Part shown: positions 17,475-25,961 of the stretch, in pieces | How positions within the stretch are numbered: position 1 is the first letter of the stretch | How the letters are laid out: each line of letters opens with the position of its first letter | Source: Gallionellaceae bacterium | Lineage (GTDB): Bacteria; Pseudomonadota; Gammaproteobacteria; Burkholderiales; Gallionellaceae | Direction of reading: 5' to 3' | Assembly: GCA_030823955.1 (NCBI GenBank) | Contig: JAVBYO010000011.1 | Coordinates: 1 to 64,000, forward strand | Length of the DNA: 64,000 nt | The notes under the pieces: model-generated | The model's input: only the letters and a program-made list of their open reading frames with translations | Database searches by the model: none | Told to the model about the DNA's origin: nothing | Made by a program: the position numbers and the translations under genes

Positions 17475-18839
17475 CTAGGTCTTGTTCTGGAAGAGGGCAA
17501 GCGTCTTGAAGATGCCGGCGGCTTTGTCCAGCGTCTCCTGATATTCTTGCTCGACGTTTGAGTCTGCCACGATGCCGCCCCCGACCGAGAAGTGAATCTC
17601 ACCATTGGCGTGGATCAGGGTGCGGATGGCGATATTGCTATCCATGTCGCCGTCCCATCCGATATAACCGATAGCACCGCAATAGAGGCCCCGTCTTTGT
17701 GGTTCAAGCTGGGCTATGATCTCCATCGCGCGTTGTTTGGGGGCGCCGGTGATGGAGCCCCCGGGGAAGCAGTTTCGTAGCAAGGCCAAGGCATCTTTAT
17801 CTGCTGCCAACTCGCCGGATATGGTGCTGACCAGATGGTGCACATTGGCATAACTTTCGACCTCGAACAATTTTTGTACCTGTACCGAGCCTAATGCGCA
17901 GCTTCGGCTCAAGTCGTTGCGCAACAGGTCGACAATCATCAAATTCTCCGCACGATCCTTGCTGTTGTTGCGCAGGTCCTGTTTCAGGCATGCGTCATGC
18001 TGGGCATCTGTTCCGCGTTGACGGGTGCCCTTGATCGGTTTGGTCTCGACTTTGCCGCTGCGCACAGACAGGAATCGTTCCGGGGAAGCGCTGAGGATCT
18101 GCGCATACGGGAGGTTCAGGAACGCGGCGTAGGGGGAAGGGGTGAGTGTGCGCAGTGCCAGATATGCGGAAAGTGCATCGCCTGTGGCGTCGGCGGTAAA
18201 ACGCTGAGCCAGGTTGACTTGATAACAGTCTCCGGCATTCAGATAGTCTTGTATCTTGGCGAAAGCGAGGCGGTATTCGTCATGCGAGAGATTGGAATGG
18301 AGCGGGCTGGTGATCCGGAGGTCGTCCTGGCGGGGGGGAGGAGGGGTGTGCAGACGTGCCAGTATCGTCGGCAAGATGTCGGCGGTCTCGGGGGCAAGTA
18401 ACCTCGAGACCAAGCGCGCTTCCTGCTCATGATGATCGATCACGATTGCCCAGTCGAAGATACCGACCGCCATGTCAGGCACTGTCTGCTCTGTCTGCCG
18501 GGATCGCACGGGTAGCTTGGTCCAACGGCGGGCAAGGTCATAACCCCAATAGCCCAGCGCTCCCCCGCAAAACGGGATATCACGGATGTTTGGGATGGGC
18601 GCACCCAGCTGTCTGCGTAACAGTGTGAACGGGTCATCAGCGGAGAGGTGGCGACCGGCGCGATCGTTGATCTCGGTAAGTTCGGCGCGCGTAGTGAGTG
18701 TGGCGACGGGTTGCGCGACCAGGATGTCATAACGCCCCATGCCGCCGCTGTCGAGCCACGTGGCCCAGGGCAATTGGGCGATAGCCGCGTAGTATCCGCC
18801 GGCATGGGCGACGTAGGGGAGAGGGGTGCTGTACAGCAT
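17475..18839 (-). CDS. pabB: Aminodeoxychorismate synthase component I (PabB)
   Basis: A 454-aa chorismate-utilising enzyme. Its C-terminal catalytic domain has KPIKGTRQRG, where Lys in PIKGT marks PabB (anthranilate synthases have PIAGT). It also has FPGGSITGAPKQRAMEII and the final IRTLIHANGEIHFSVGGGIVADS block. With a PabA glutaminase it makes 4-amino-4-deoxychorismate for folate. No fused PabC lyase domain is present at the C-terminus. The ATG lacks a strong ribosome site. It is divergent from the BPH-like gene, only 36 bp away, so the two promoters must overlap or lie within each other's 5' ends. Confidence 0.92.
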   Translation of the reverse strand: MLYSTPLPYVAHAGGYYAAIAQLPWATWLDSGGMGRYDILVAQPVATLTTRAELTEINDRAGRHLSADDPFTLLRRQLGAPIPNIRDIPFCGGALGYWGYDLARRWTKLPVRSRQTEQTVPDMAVGIFDWAIVIDHHEQEARLVSRLLAPETADILPTILARLHTPPPPRQDDLRITSPLHSNLSHDEYRLAFAKIQDYLNAGDCYQVNLAQRFTADATGDALSAYLALRTLTPSPYAAFLNLPYAQILSASPERFLSVRSGKVETKPIKGTRQRGTDAQHDACLKQDLRNNSKDRAENLMIVDLLRNDLSRSCALGSVQVQKLFEVESYANVHHLVSTISGELAADKDALALLRNCFPGGSITGAPKQRAMEIIAQLEPQRRGLYCGAIGYIGWDGDMDSNIAIRTLIHANGEIHFSVGGGIVADSNVEQEYQETLDKAAGIFKTLALFQNKT

Positions 18840-18875
18840 CAGTGGTAAAATGCCGGAAAAATATCGGGAGCCTTC

Positions 18876-19445
18876 ATGACGACTATCGTTGCGGTCAGAA
18901 AAAATGGGGTCGTCGCTATCGCGGCAGACACTTTAACTACTTTCGGTAATACCCGGTTGCATGCATCCCAAGACGCTTCTCACGACAAGATATTGAAAAT
19001 CGGAGACAGTTACGTCGGTGTTTGTGGCAGCGCTGCGCACCACTTGGTCCTTGCCAATCTGCTTGCCAAAGCCTCAGAAGTGCAGCTTAACAGCAAGGCA
19101 GCCATCTTTGAAACCTTTCGCAAACTGCATCCCATCCTGAAGGAGGAGTGTTTCCTGAATCCCAAGGAGGATGAAGACGATCCGTACGAATCCAGCCAAA
19201 TTACAGCATTGATCGCGAATAGTTCGGGAATATACGGGATTTACTCCATGCGCGAGGTGTTCGAATATACCCAATATTGGGCCATCGGCTCGGGCCATGA
19301 GTTCTCGCTGGGGGCCATGTATCACGCTTATCCGCTTGATGCGGACGCAGTCAGTATCGCCAGAGCGGGCGTGGAGGCGGGTATCGCATATGACAAGAAC
19401 AGTGCTTCGCCCGTTACCCAATACAGTCTTCGTCTCGCCGAGTAA
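18876..19445 (+). CDS. HslV/proteasome-like N-terminal-threonine peptidase, probably BPH
   Basis: A 189-aa protein of the proteasome (Ntn-hydrolase) fold, starting MTTIVAVRKNGVVAIAADTL. After removal of Met, Thr1 would be the nucleophile. The Asp of AADT is Asp17 in mature numbering, and Lys37 (in HDKILKIGDSYVG) aligns with Lys33 of HslV. It is longer than HslV (about 175 aa), with a four-residue insertion before the lysine and an acidic loop (PKEDEDDPYE). There is no hslU next to it. This fits the betaproteobacteria proteasome homologue (BPH) family, a self-standing double-ring peptidase of unclear role. The ribosome site is GGGAG. An intrinsic terminator follows, so it is transcribed alone. 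Confidence 0.82.
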   Translation: MTTIVAVRKNGVVAIAADTLTTFGNTRLHASQDASHDKILKIGDSYVGVCGSAAHHLVLANLLAKASEVQLNSKAAIFETFRKLHPILKEECFLNPKEDEDDPYESSQITALIANSSGIYGIYSMREVFEYTQYWAIGSGHEFSLGAMYHAYPLDADAVSIARAGVEAGIAYDKNSASPVTQYSLRLAE

Positions 19446-19452
19446 GCCTCGG

Positions 19453-19482
19453 AACAGGGAATGTGGCTCGCCCTGTTTTTTG
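19453..19482 (+). terminator. Intrinsic terminator of the BPH-like gene
   Basis: AACAGGG, an 11-base loop, CCCTGTT, continuing into a run of T. It starts eight bases after the stop codon at 19445, on the coding strand of the peptidase gene. Confidence 0.8.
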
Positions 19483-19658
19483 CGCGAACAAATTCCCGAT
19501 ATTGCTAACTACAAATATATGAAGCAAACCTGACCGAATCGGAACTCGGCTGGGTAGCTTTTTTGTAGGGGACTCGCTTATCAACCCGCGGCATGATCAT
19601 TTGGCGGGCAATTTAAAGATGCGCACCCTAAAAAATCGAGAAAAATACAGCGTGAATC

Positions 19659-19680
19659 AGCCCCTAATGGATTAGGGGCT
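19659..19680. terminator. Perfect hairpin after the histone-like gene
   Basis: A 10-bp perfect stem, AGCCCCTAAT / ATTAGGGGCT, with a two-base loop, 17 bases past the stop of the minus-strand histone-like gene. There is no immediate U-run on that strand, only a later TATTTTT, so termination is plausible but not certain. Confidence 0.45.
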
Positions 19681-19696
19681 GTCTCACGACCTTCCA

Positions 19697-20083
19697 TCAA
19701 TTCGGCTTGCTGATGCCGGGTGTAGGAAAGGGCCAAGTCGCAGCTGGACGTACTGGCGCTGGTGCAGATGGTGCTGGTGTGGCGGCTACAACAGGCTTTG
19801 CCACCGGCGCGGGCTTCTTTGCTGCTACAGCTTTTTTAGCTACTGGCTTTTTGGCCGCAACTTTTTTGGCTGCTGGTTTCTTTGCTGCTACAGCTTTTTT
19901 AGCTACTGGCTTTTTGGCCGCAACTTTTTTGGCCGCAACTTTTTTAGCTGCTGGTTTCTTTGCTGCTACAGCTTTTTTAGCTACTGGCTTTTTGGCCGCA
20001 ACTTTTTTAGCTGCTGGTTTCTTTGCTGCTACAGCTTTTTTAGCTGTAGGTTTCTTTGCTGCGGTTTTTTTAGCTGCTGCCAT
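19697..20083 (-). CDS. Lys/Ala/Pro-repeat histone H1-like DNA-binding protein
   Basis: A 128-aa, highly basic protein made almost wholly of [21 protein letters not shown]-type units (residues 1-95), then an Ala/Pro-rich tail ending GISKPN. Proteins of this sort (AlgP and Hc1/Bph1-like in betaproteobacteria) bind DNA nonspecifically through Lys-rich tails. The start is fixed by a perfect AAAGGAGG site ahead of MAAAKK; an upstream in-frame start is unlikely. The coding DNA contains nearly identical tandem units of 63 or 78 bp (see the repeat entry), so copy number may vary between strains. The low complexity makes a precise family assignment unsafe. Confidence 0.8.
   Translation of the reverse strand: MAAAKKTAAKKPTAKKAVAAKKPAAKKVAAKKPVAKKAVAAKKPAAKKVAAKKVAAKKPVAKKAVAAKKPAAKKVAAKKPVAKKAVAAKKPAPVAKPVVAATPAPSAPAPVRPAATWPFPTPGISKPN
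19815..20081. repeat. Coding tandem repeat in the histone-like gene
   Basis: Four units begin with the same TTCTTTGCTGC phase at 19815, 19878, 19956 and 20019, giving periods of 63, 78 and 63 bases. The longer unit carries one extra five-codon KVAAK-type block. All periods are multiples of three, so the reading frame is kept whatever the copy number. Confidence 0.8.
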
Positions 20084-21007
20084 TTCAACCTCCTTTAAAG
20101 TTAACAAAGTACAACACAATCACCACTACACCTTCTGTATACCGCAAAGCGGCATAACTGAAGCTCTCGAAACAGAGGCTGCCGAAGCAGCCCCTAAGAC
20201 CGAAAAAAATCCATCACCTGCGGCGCGCGACGCTTTGCTGACGGTCGTTGTTGTTCTTGGCCAATGCCAAGCTGTGCGCATATGACTTTGACAAATCGCG
20301 TTGCTTCAGCGCTGAGTCGCATCAGTGAAGTGCCGAGACTAATAAGAATCGGAGAGACGGGTCGATTTGGGCGTGGGCGATTGTTGCTGTTGCTTTGACC
20401 GAATGAGGAGCCAATCAACGATAACTGCTTGGATTGATAGCTGGAAGTGTTTGGGAAATGCGTTGCTTTATTGAGGAGTCGGCTAGCCATTTGCATTCTA
20501 GTAATGCTGAAAATAAGCGCAAATTTTCTTTGCGTTATTGACATCAGACGGTGCAAGCGGCTCCCCTTTATACGGTTACTACAGTTAGTCAAATTAGGCA
20601 AAATTCACACTGCATTTAGTGGTTGCGACTATATCTTATTTATGCTTGCTGTCAATAATCTTTATGCATTTTTCGCAATTTTTTTTGCGAATACAAAACA
20701 TTTTTTATTCTGGCATCGAAAAATTCTTGTCGCCCCGTTTTCTCTCGGTCTTGCATCGGGAGTTGCGGCGCGGCGCGTGAGATTTTATCTGTGCATCACC
20801 ATTGCGATGGCGCGAATTCCTTGTGGTTGTAGGCGATGCGGGGTAAAGGGGCGGGGATTTTTGACTGCGGGTTATGGACGGATGCTTGATTGGTGCGAGC
20901 TCGCAGGGATCAAAATCTGATGAGAAGGGGGCCTATATATAGGCCTATATATTCAGACGGGTTTTATGGAGGCGTGTATTTGTCCGGCGTTTTTCGGGTG
21001 GTGAATA
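20084..21007. other. AT-rich intergenic region without a credible gene
   Basis: About 920 bases between the histone-like gene and the nrdB terminator. The part at 20600-20720 is markedly AT-rich and contains TTCGCAA-T6-TTGCGAA (20672-20691), a perfect hairpin with a T-rich loop. A 16-bp perfect palindrome lies at 20930-20945. Two open frames (20194-20601 minus, 20447-20920 plus) have no recognisable domain or good ribosome site and are probably chance. The region probably holds the histone-like gene's promoter. Confidence 0.5.
20930..20945. repeat. 16-bp perfect palindrome GGCCTATATATAGGCC
   Basis: GGCCTATATATAGGCC is perfectly self-complementary. The motif GGCCTATATAT is then repeated directly (20930-20940 and 20942-20952). 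It lies about 60 bases beyond the nrdB terminator, so it does not belong to that transcript. It could be a protein-binding site or a cruciform-prone sequence. Confidence 0.5.
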
Positions 21008-21038
21008 AAAACGGCCTCCCGGGAAGAGAGGCCGTTTT
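21008..21038. terminator. Bidirectional intrinsic terminator downstream of nrdB
   Basis: The stem AAAACGGCCTC / GAGGCCGTTTT is 11 bp with a nine-base loop. With A on one side and T on the other it can work in both directions. It lies 69 bases beyond the nrdB stop. Confidence 0.8.
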
Positions 21039-21106
21039 GCATTGGCATTTACTTGTTGCGTCGATCGGGGTGCCGATGCGGCATGCCAGTCACCGCGGGG
21101 TTTATG

Positions 21107-22255
21107 CTAGTCCCACGACAAGGCTCCGCCCGTTTGGTATTCGGTGACGCGTGTCTCAAAGAAGTTCTTTTCTTTCTTGAGGTCGATCATTTCAGCCATC
21201 CAGGGGAATGGGTTCGTTGCTCCCTGGTACAGGATGTCGATACCGATCTGTTGGCAGCGACGGTTGGCGATGAAACGCAGATATTCTTTGAACATCCCGG
21301 CATTCAGGCCCAAGACGCCGCGCGGCATGGTGTCTTCGGCATAGCGGTATTCCAGCTCGACCCCTTTCTGAATCAGCCCGCGAATCTCTTCGCGGAACGC
21401 CGGAGTCCACAGATGGGGGTTTTCCAGCTTGATCTGGTTGATCACATCCACCCCGAAATTCAGGTGCATGGACTCATCGCGCAGGATGTACTGATACTGT
21501 TCCGCAGCGCCGGTCATCTTGTTCTGGCGTCCCAGTGCCAGGATCTGCACAAAACCGACATAGAAGAACAGGCCTTCCATGATGCAGGCGAACACGATCA
21601 GGCTGCGCAGCAGCTTCTGGTCGTTTTCCGGTGTGCCCGTTTTGAATTCGGGATTGGTCAGAACATCGATGAACGGCAGCAGGAATTCATCTTTGTCACG
21701 GATACTTTGAACCTCGTGGTACATGTTAAACACTTCGCCTTCATCCAAGCCGAGGCTTTCCACGATGTACTGATAGGCGTGGGTATGGATCGCTTCCTCA
21801 AAGGCCTGACGCAGCAGGAACTGGCGGCACTCCGGATTGGTGATGTGGCGATAGGTGCCAAGGGCGATGTTGTTCGCGGCCAGGCTGTCTGCCGTGGTGA
21901 AGAAGCCGAGATTGCGTTTGACCAGGCGACGCTCGTCATCAGTCAGGCCATTGGGGTTCTTCCACAAGGCGATGTCGGCGGACATGTTGATCTCTTGCGG
22001 CATCCAGTGGTTGGCGCAACCGGCCAGATATTTCTCCCATGCCCACTTGTATTTGAACGGAACCAGCTGATTCACATCGGCGCTGCTGTTGATGATGCGC
22101 TTGTCTTCCACGCGGATACGCCCGGTGGAGACGGATGCGATAGTGTAAGTATGTTCGTTCACGTTGTTTTCCAAGGGGGATGTATTCCCCATCAATGCCA
22201 CGTGCGCACCAGCCGGTGCCGGTGCGGATGTCATGTCGTCTTCAAAATTTAGCAT
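21107..22255 (-). CDS. nrdB: Ribonucleotide reductase beta subunit (class Ia)
   Basis: A 382-aa radical-generating subunit. The di-iron ligands lie in the helical bundle, with the second helix [14 protein letters not shown] supplying Glu and His. The Tyr four residues after that His matches the radical tyrosine (Tyr122 of E. coli NrdB), so this is a tyrosyl-radical enzyme. [14 protein letters not shown] and [19 protein letters not shown] carry the second ligand set. The start is ATG 22255, with AAAGGA six bases upstream. It lies downstream of nrdA in one operon, with a GC-rich imperfect stem-loop (22316-22349) in the 105-bp gap. Confidence 0.96.
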   Translation of the reverse strand: MLNFEDDMTSAPAPAGAHVALMGNTSPLENNVNEHTYTIASVSTGRIRVEDKRIINSSADVNQLVPFKYKWAWEKYLAGCANHWMPQEINMSADIALWKNPNGLTDDERRLVKRNLGFFTTADSLAANNIALGTYRHITNPECRQFLLRQAFEEAIHTHAYQYIVESLGLDEGEVFNMYHEVQSIRDKDEFLLPFIDVLTNPEFKTGTPENDQKLLRSLIVFACIMEGLFFYVGFVQILALGRQNKMTGAAEQYQYILRDESMHLNFGVDVINQIKLENPHLWTPAFREEIRGLIQKGVELEYRYAEDTMPRGVLGLNAGMFKEYLRFIANRRCQQIGIDILYQGATNPFPWMAEMIDLKKEKNFFETRVTEYQTGGALSWD

Positions 22256-22360
22256 ATTCATTCCTTTGCTGCCGCTGTTCAACACAAGATGTGATGAACC
22301 TTGTAGATGGGATCGCGCGGGGCTAGCCGCTCAAACGGCTGAGCCCGCGTATTTCAGTCG

Positions 22361-25243
22361 TTACTGACAGGCCTCGCATTCCGGATTGTCGATCGAGCAG
22401 AATTTCGCCTCTTCGACCACCGGTGATGCGGAAACCTCGCCACCGCTTCCACTTGATACGGCATTCAGGGACCCCGCTTTCGATGTGGATTTCTCGGCCG
22501 AGGTGGCTCCCATGGTGCGCAGATAATAGGTGGTCTTCAATCCGCGCAACCATGCCAGCTTATAGGTCTCGTCGAGCTTGCGGCCGGATACGCCGGACAT
22601 GTAAATGTTCAGGGATTGCGCCTGATCTATCCACTTCTGGCGCCGCGCAGCAGCCTCGATCAGCCATTTTGGCTCGACTTCGAAAGCCGTTGCATAGAGG
22701 CTGCGCAATTCCGCCGGGATGCGGTCTATCTTGGCCAGGCTACCGTCGAAATATTTGAGGTCGGCGATCATCACCTCATCCCATAAGCCCAGTGCCTTCA
22801 AGTCTCTCACCAGATGTTCATTGATGATGGTGAATTCGCCGGACAGATTCGATTTGACGAAGATGTTCTGGTAGGTCGGCTCGATACTGGCGGACACCCC
22901 GACGATATTGGAGATCGTGGCAGTTGGTGCGATTGCCACACAATTCGAGTTGCGCATTCCGTGTTGTTTGATGCGGGCGCGCAAAACATTCCAGTCCAGC
23001 GTGGCGGAATCGTCCAGTTCGACGTATCCGCCGCGCGATGTGCGCAACAGTTCGACGGTGTCCTGGGGGAGCAAGCCCTTGTCCCACAGGCTGCCGCGAT
23101 AACTTGCATAACGGCCGCGCTCTTCAGCCAGCTCGGTGGAGGCGAGGTAGGCGTAATAACACACCGCTTCCATCGAGCGGTCAGCGAATTCGACCGCGAC
23201 ATCGGAGGCATACGGTACGCGCAACTCATGCAGTGCATCCTGGAAGCCCATGATGCCCATGCCGACCGGACGATGCTTGAGGTTGGCATCGCGCGCTTTT
23301 TTGACCGCGTAATAGTTGATGTCGATCACGTTATCCAACATGCGCATCGCGGTGGTGATGGTGCGTTTCAGCTTGTCATGGTCGAGCTGACCGAATTTCT
23401 CATGTCCTTGCGGATAGAGATGGGCGGCCAGGTTGACCGAGCCCAAATTGCAGACCGCGATCTCCGTGTCCGAGGTGTTCAGCGTGATTTCCGTGCACAG
23501 ATTGGAGCTGTGTACCACGCCCACATGCTGTTGCGGGCTACGCACGTTGCACGGATCCTTGAAGGTGATCCAGGGGTGTCCGGTCTCGAACAGCATAGTC
23601 AACATCTTGCGCCACAATCCGGCTGCCGCCACCTTGCGGAACAGCTTCAGCTCGCCTCTGGCGGCCTTTTCTTCGTAGGCCAGATAAGTCTGTTCGAAAT
23701 CGGCGCCAAATTTATCATGCAGATCCGGGCAATTGGACGGGCTGAACAATGTCCACTCGCCGCCTTCCATCACGCGTTTCATGAACAGGTCGGGTATCCA
23801 GTTGGAAGTGTTCATGTCGTGTGTGCGGCGACGGTCATCCCCGGTGTTCTTGCGCAGTTCGAGGAATTCCTCGATATCCAGATGCCATGTTTCCAGATAG
23901 GCGCATACCGCGCCTTTGCGCTTGCCGCCCTGATTGACCGCGACGGCGGTATCGTTGACGACTTTAAGGAAAGGCACCACGCCTTGTGACTTGCCGTTGG
24001 TACCTTTGATGTGGCTGCCCAGCGCGCGTACATTGGTCCAGTCATTACCCAGACCACCGGCGAACTTCGACAGCAGGGCATTCTCCTTGAGCGCCTCATA
24101 GATGCCGTCGAGATCGTCGGCGACGGTGGTCAGGTAGCAGGAAGACAGTTGTGAGCGGCGTGTCCCGGAGTTGAACAGGGTGGGCGTCGAGCTCATGAAG
24201 TTGAAGCTGGACAGCAGACGATAGAATTCGATGGCGCGACCTTCGCGATCAACCTCGTTCAACGCCAGCCCCATCGCGACACGCATAAAGAACGCTTGCG
24301 GCAATTCGATGCGTTCGTCCTCGATGTGCAGGAAGTAGCGGTCGTACAGGGTTTGCAGGCCGAGATAATCGAATTGCAGGTCGCGGCCCGGATCAAGTTC
24401 GTTAGCCAGACGAGCCAAGTCGAATTGGGCCAGCTTCTCGTCCAGCAATTCCGCGGCGATCCCTCGCTTGATGAATTTGGGGAAATATTCGGCATAACGT
24501 GCTGCTATCTCGGCTTGAGGCACTTCTTCGCCAAAGATCTCGCAACGGATATTGTTCAGCAAAAGGCGCGATGTCACAAAGCCATAGGCCGGATCCTGTT
24601 CGATCAGGGCGCGCGCCGACAGAATGGCGCATTTGCGTACTTCCTCGATGGGAACGCCGTCATACAAATCTTTCAGCGTGTGCTTGAGGATCTTTTCGGC
24701 ATCGACCGCGTCGCCCAAGCCGACACAAGCAGCCTGGATCTGGGTGGATAGCCCGGCGATGTCGAGTGGCCGCAAGACGCCATCTTCCTTGACCTGCATC
24801 ACGGGCTGCGCCGATTCGCTTTCCTTCTTTGCTTTGGCGCGTTCACGTGTGCGCTGTTCGCGATAAAGTACATAAGAGCGGGCAACGTCATGCTCGCCAG
24901 AGCGCATCAACGAGAGCTCGACCTGGTCCTGGATGTCCTCGATATGGAAGGTGCCGCCGTGCGGCTGGCGCCGCATCAGGGCATTGACGACACCGGCGGT
25001 CAATTGTTCGACCAGCTCGCGAACACGTGCGGATGCCGCCCCCTGCCCGCCATTGACGGCAAGAAAGGCCTTGGTCATCGCGATCGAAATCTTGCTCGGC
25101 TCGAATGAAACAACCGAGCCGTTACGGCGGATGATCTTGTATTGATCAAGAGGCAGACTGCTGCTGGATGAGACGGAAGAATCGGAATCTTGGCGCGGAG
25201 GCATGGAGAACGACGGCGAAATACTCTCTGAAGCTAGCAACAT
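22361..25243 (-). CDS. nrdA: Ribonucleotide reductase alpha subunit (class Ia)
   Basis: A 960-aa catalytic subunit that makes deoxyribonucleotides with NrdB. An N-terminal ATP-cone allosteric domain (about 35-130, YKIIRRNGSVVSFEPSKISI) is present, and the added length over E. coli NrdA (761 aa) leaves room for a further regulatory region. Active-site Cys occur in LSSCYLTT, SSNLCTEI and AVCNLGSVNL. The radical-transfer Tyr pair is in KTTYYLRTMGA, and the C-terminal shuttle cysteines are in the final ECEACQ. A GGGGAG ribosome site precedes the ATG. Two NrdR boxes lie 65-111 bases upstream. Confidence 0.97.
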   Translation of the reverse strand: MLLASESISPSFSMPPRQDSDSSVSSSSSLPLDQYKIIRRNGSVVSFEPSKISIAMTKAFLAVNGGQGAASARVRELVEQLTAGVVNALMRRQPHGGTFHIEDIQDQVELSLMRSGEHDVARSYVLYREQRTRERAKAKKESESAQPVMQVKEDGVLRPLDIAGLSTQIQAACVGLGDAVDAEKILKHTLKDLYDGVPIEEVRKCAILSARALIEQDPAYGFVTSRLLLNNIRCEIFGEEVPQAEIAARYAEYFPKFIKRGIAAELLDEKLAQFDLARLANELDPGRDLQFDYLGLQTLYDRYFLHIEDERIELPQAFFMRVAMGLALNEVDREGRAIEFYRLLSSFNFMSSTPTLFNSGTRRSQLSSCYLTTVADDLDGIYEALKENALLSKFAGGLGNDWTNVRALGSHIKGTNGKSQGVVPFLKVVNDTAVAVNQGGKRKGAVCAYLETWHLDIEEFLELRKNTGDDRRRTHDMNTSNWIPDLFMKRVMEGGEWTLFSPSNCPDLHDKFGADFEQTYLAYEEKAARGELKLFRKVAAAGLWRKMLTMLFETGHPWITFKDPCNVRSPQQHVGVVHSSNLCTEITLNTSDTEIAVCNLGSVNLAAHLYPQGHEKFGQLDHDKLKRTITTAMRMLDNVIDINYYAVKKARDANLKHRPVGMGIMGFQDALHELRVPYASDVAVEFADRSMEAVCYYAYLASTELAEERGRYASYRGSLWDKGLLPQDTVELLRTSRGGYVELDDSATLDWNVLRARIKQHGMRNSNCVAIAPTATISNIVGVSASIEPTYQNIFVKSNLSGEFTIINEHLVRDLKALGLWDEVMIADLKYFDGSLAKIDRIPAELRSLYATAFEVEPKWLIEAAARRQKWIDQAQSLNIYMSGVSGRKLDETYKLAWLRGLKTTYYLRTMGATSAEKSTSKAGSLNAVSSGSGGEVSASPVVEEAKFCSIDNPECEACQ

Positions 25244-25307
25244 ACAACTCCCCTTTAAATACCCGTGCTTTTGAGTGTATTACCCAAAAGCGTTTTTTAA
25301 CTAAAAA

Positions 25308-25323
25308 CCACTACATCTAGTGG
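25308..25323 (-). promoter_or_regulatory. NrdR box, nrdA-proximal
   Basis: CCACTACATCTAGTGG is a 16-bp near-palindrome, 12 of 16 matching the NrdR box consensus ACACWATATATWGTGT. It is 65 bases upstream of the nrdA start and paired with a second box whose start is exactly 31 bases away, the spacing typical of NrdR sites. Confidence 0.75.
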
Positions 25324-25338
25324 TCCACCCTTAAATTT

Positions 25339-25354
25339 TCGCTAATTCTAGTGC
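25339..25354 (-). promoter_or_regulatory. NrdR box, nrdA-distal
   Basis: TCGCTAATTCTAGTGC keeps the CTA and TAGTG half-sites of the NrdR consensus and lies 31 bases (three helical turns) from the proximal box. On its own it would be weak; the spacing makes it convincing. Confidence 0.65.
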
Positions 25355-25427
25355 ATGGCCGGATTTATGCAAGCGGAATTTTGGCCTAGATAATCGCCGT
25401 GCCGGAGCATGCTTGCACGGGGGGATT

Positions 25428-25961
25428 TCAGAGTGAATCCAGGTATCGTTGCCAGTCGAAATGGGGGCCCGGATCGGTCTTTCTTTGCGGGGCGATGTCG
25501 GCATGCCCGGCTATCCCGCGGATGGGAAAGGCGTTCTTCAAGCGTCTGCTCAGATAGGACAGGCGACGGTACTGGAGTTCGGTGAACGGGATAAAGTCAC
25601 TTCCTTCGAGCTCGATGCCGATCGAGAAATCGTTACAGCGTTCGCGCCCCTGCCAAACTGACACGCCTGCATGCCAGGCCCGCTGGTGGCAGGAGACATA
25701 TTGCACGATCTCCCCGGTGCGGCGGATGAGGAAGTGGGCCGATACCCGGACTCCGCGCAATTGTTCGTAATAGGGATGGGCATCGTGAGGCAGGGTATTG
25801 GTGAACAACTGGTCGATGCCCGGTCCGCCGAATTCATCCGGCGGCAAACTGATGTTGTGGATGACCAACAGACTGATTCGGGTATGTGCAGGACGGACAT
25901 CTGAATTTGGGGAGGGGGTGCGGCGGACGCCGCTGAACCAGCCCTGAGTATCAAGTTTCAC
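25428..25961 (-). CDS. ampD: 1,6-anhydro-N-acetylmuramyl-L-alanine amidase AmpD
   Basis: A 177-aa zinc amidase of peptidoglycan recycling. Zinc ligands are the His of LLVIHNISLPP, the His of IAGHADIAPQRKTDPGP and the Asp that follows; VSAHFLIRRTGEIVQ and SIGIELEGSDF are family blocks. It has no signal peptide, as expected for cytoplasmic AmpD. The start is a GTG that overlaps the pilR stop (GTGA), with AAGGAG nine bases upstream, so the two are translationally coupled. Loss of AmpD often alters beta-lactamase induction, but no ampC or ampR is seen here. Confidence 0.95.
   Translation of the reverse strand: MKLDTQGWFSGVRRTPSPNSDVRPAHTRISLLVIHNISLPPDEFGGPGIDQLFTNTLPHDAHPYYEQLRGVRVSAHFLIRRTGEIVQYVSCHQRAWHAGVSVWQGRERCNDFSIGIELEGSDFIPFTELQYRRLSYLSRRLKNAFPIRGIAGHADIAPQRKTDPGPHFDWQRYLDSL

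Noticed and set aside
17475-18839. Annotation as anthranilate synthase (TrpE)
   Set aside because: The PIKGT motif, with Lys rather than Ala, and the lack of trpG/trpD neighbours favour PabB.
18876-19445. Annotation as HslV
   Set aside because: Longer than HslV, with an insertion before the active-site Lys, an acidic loop and no hslU alongside. BPH is the better fit, though HslV-like remains true at fold level.
20194-20601. Minus-strand open frame of 135 codons upstream of the histone-like gene
   Set aside because: No domain, no good ribosome site, and a composition rich in Ser/Asn/Arg as expected from the AT-rich intergenic stretch. Kept only as part of the gap description.
20447-20920. 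Plus-strand open frame of 157 codons
   Set aside because: Overlaps the AT-rich hairpin region, has no ribosome site and no recognisable family; its many Cys and Phe look like chance translation.
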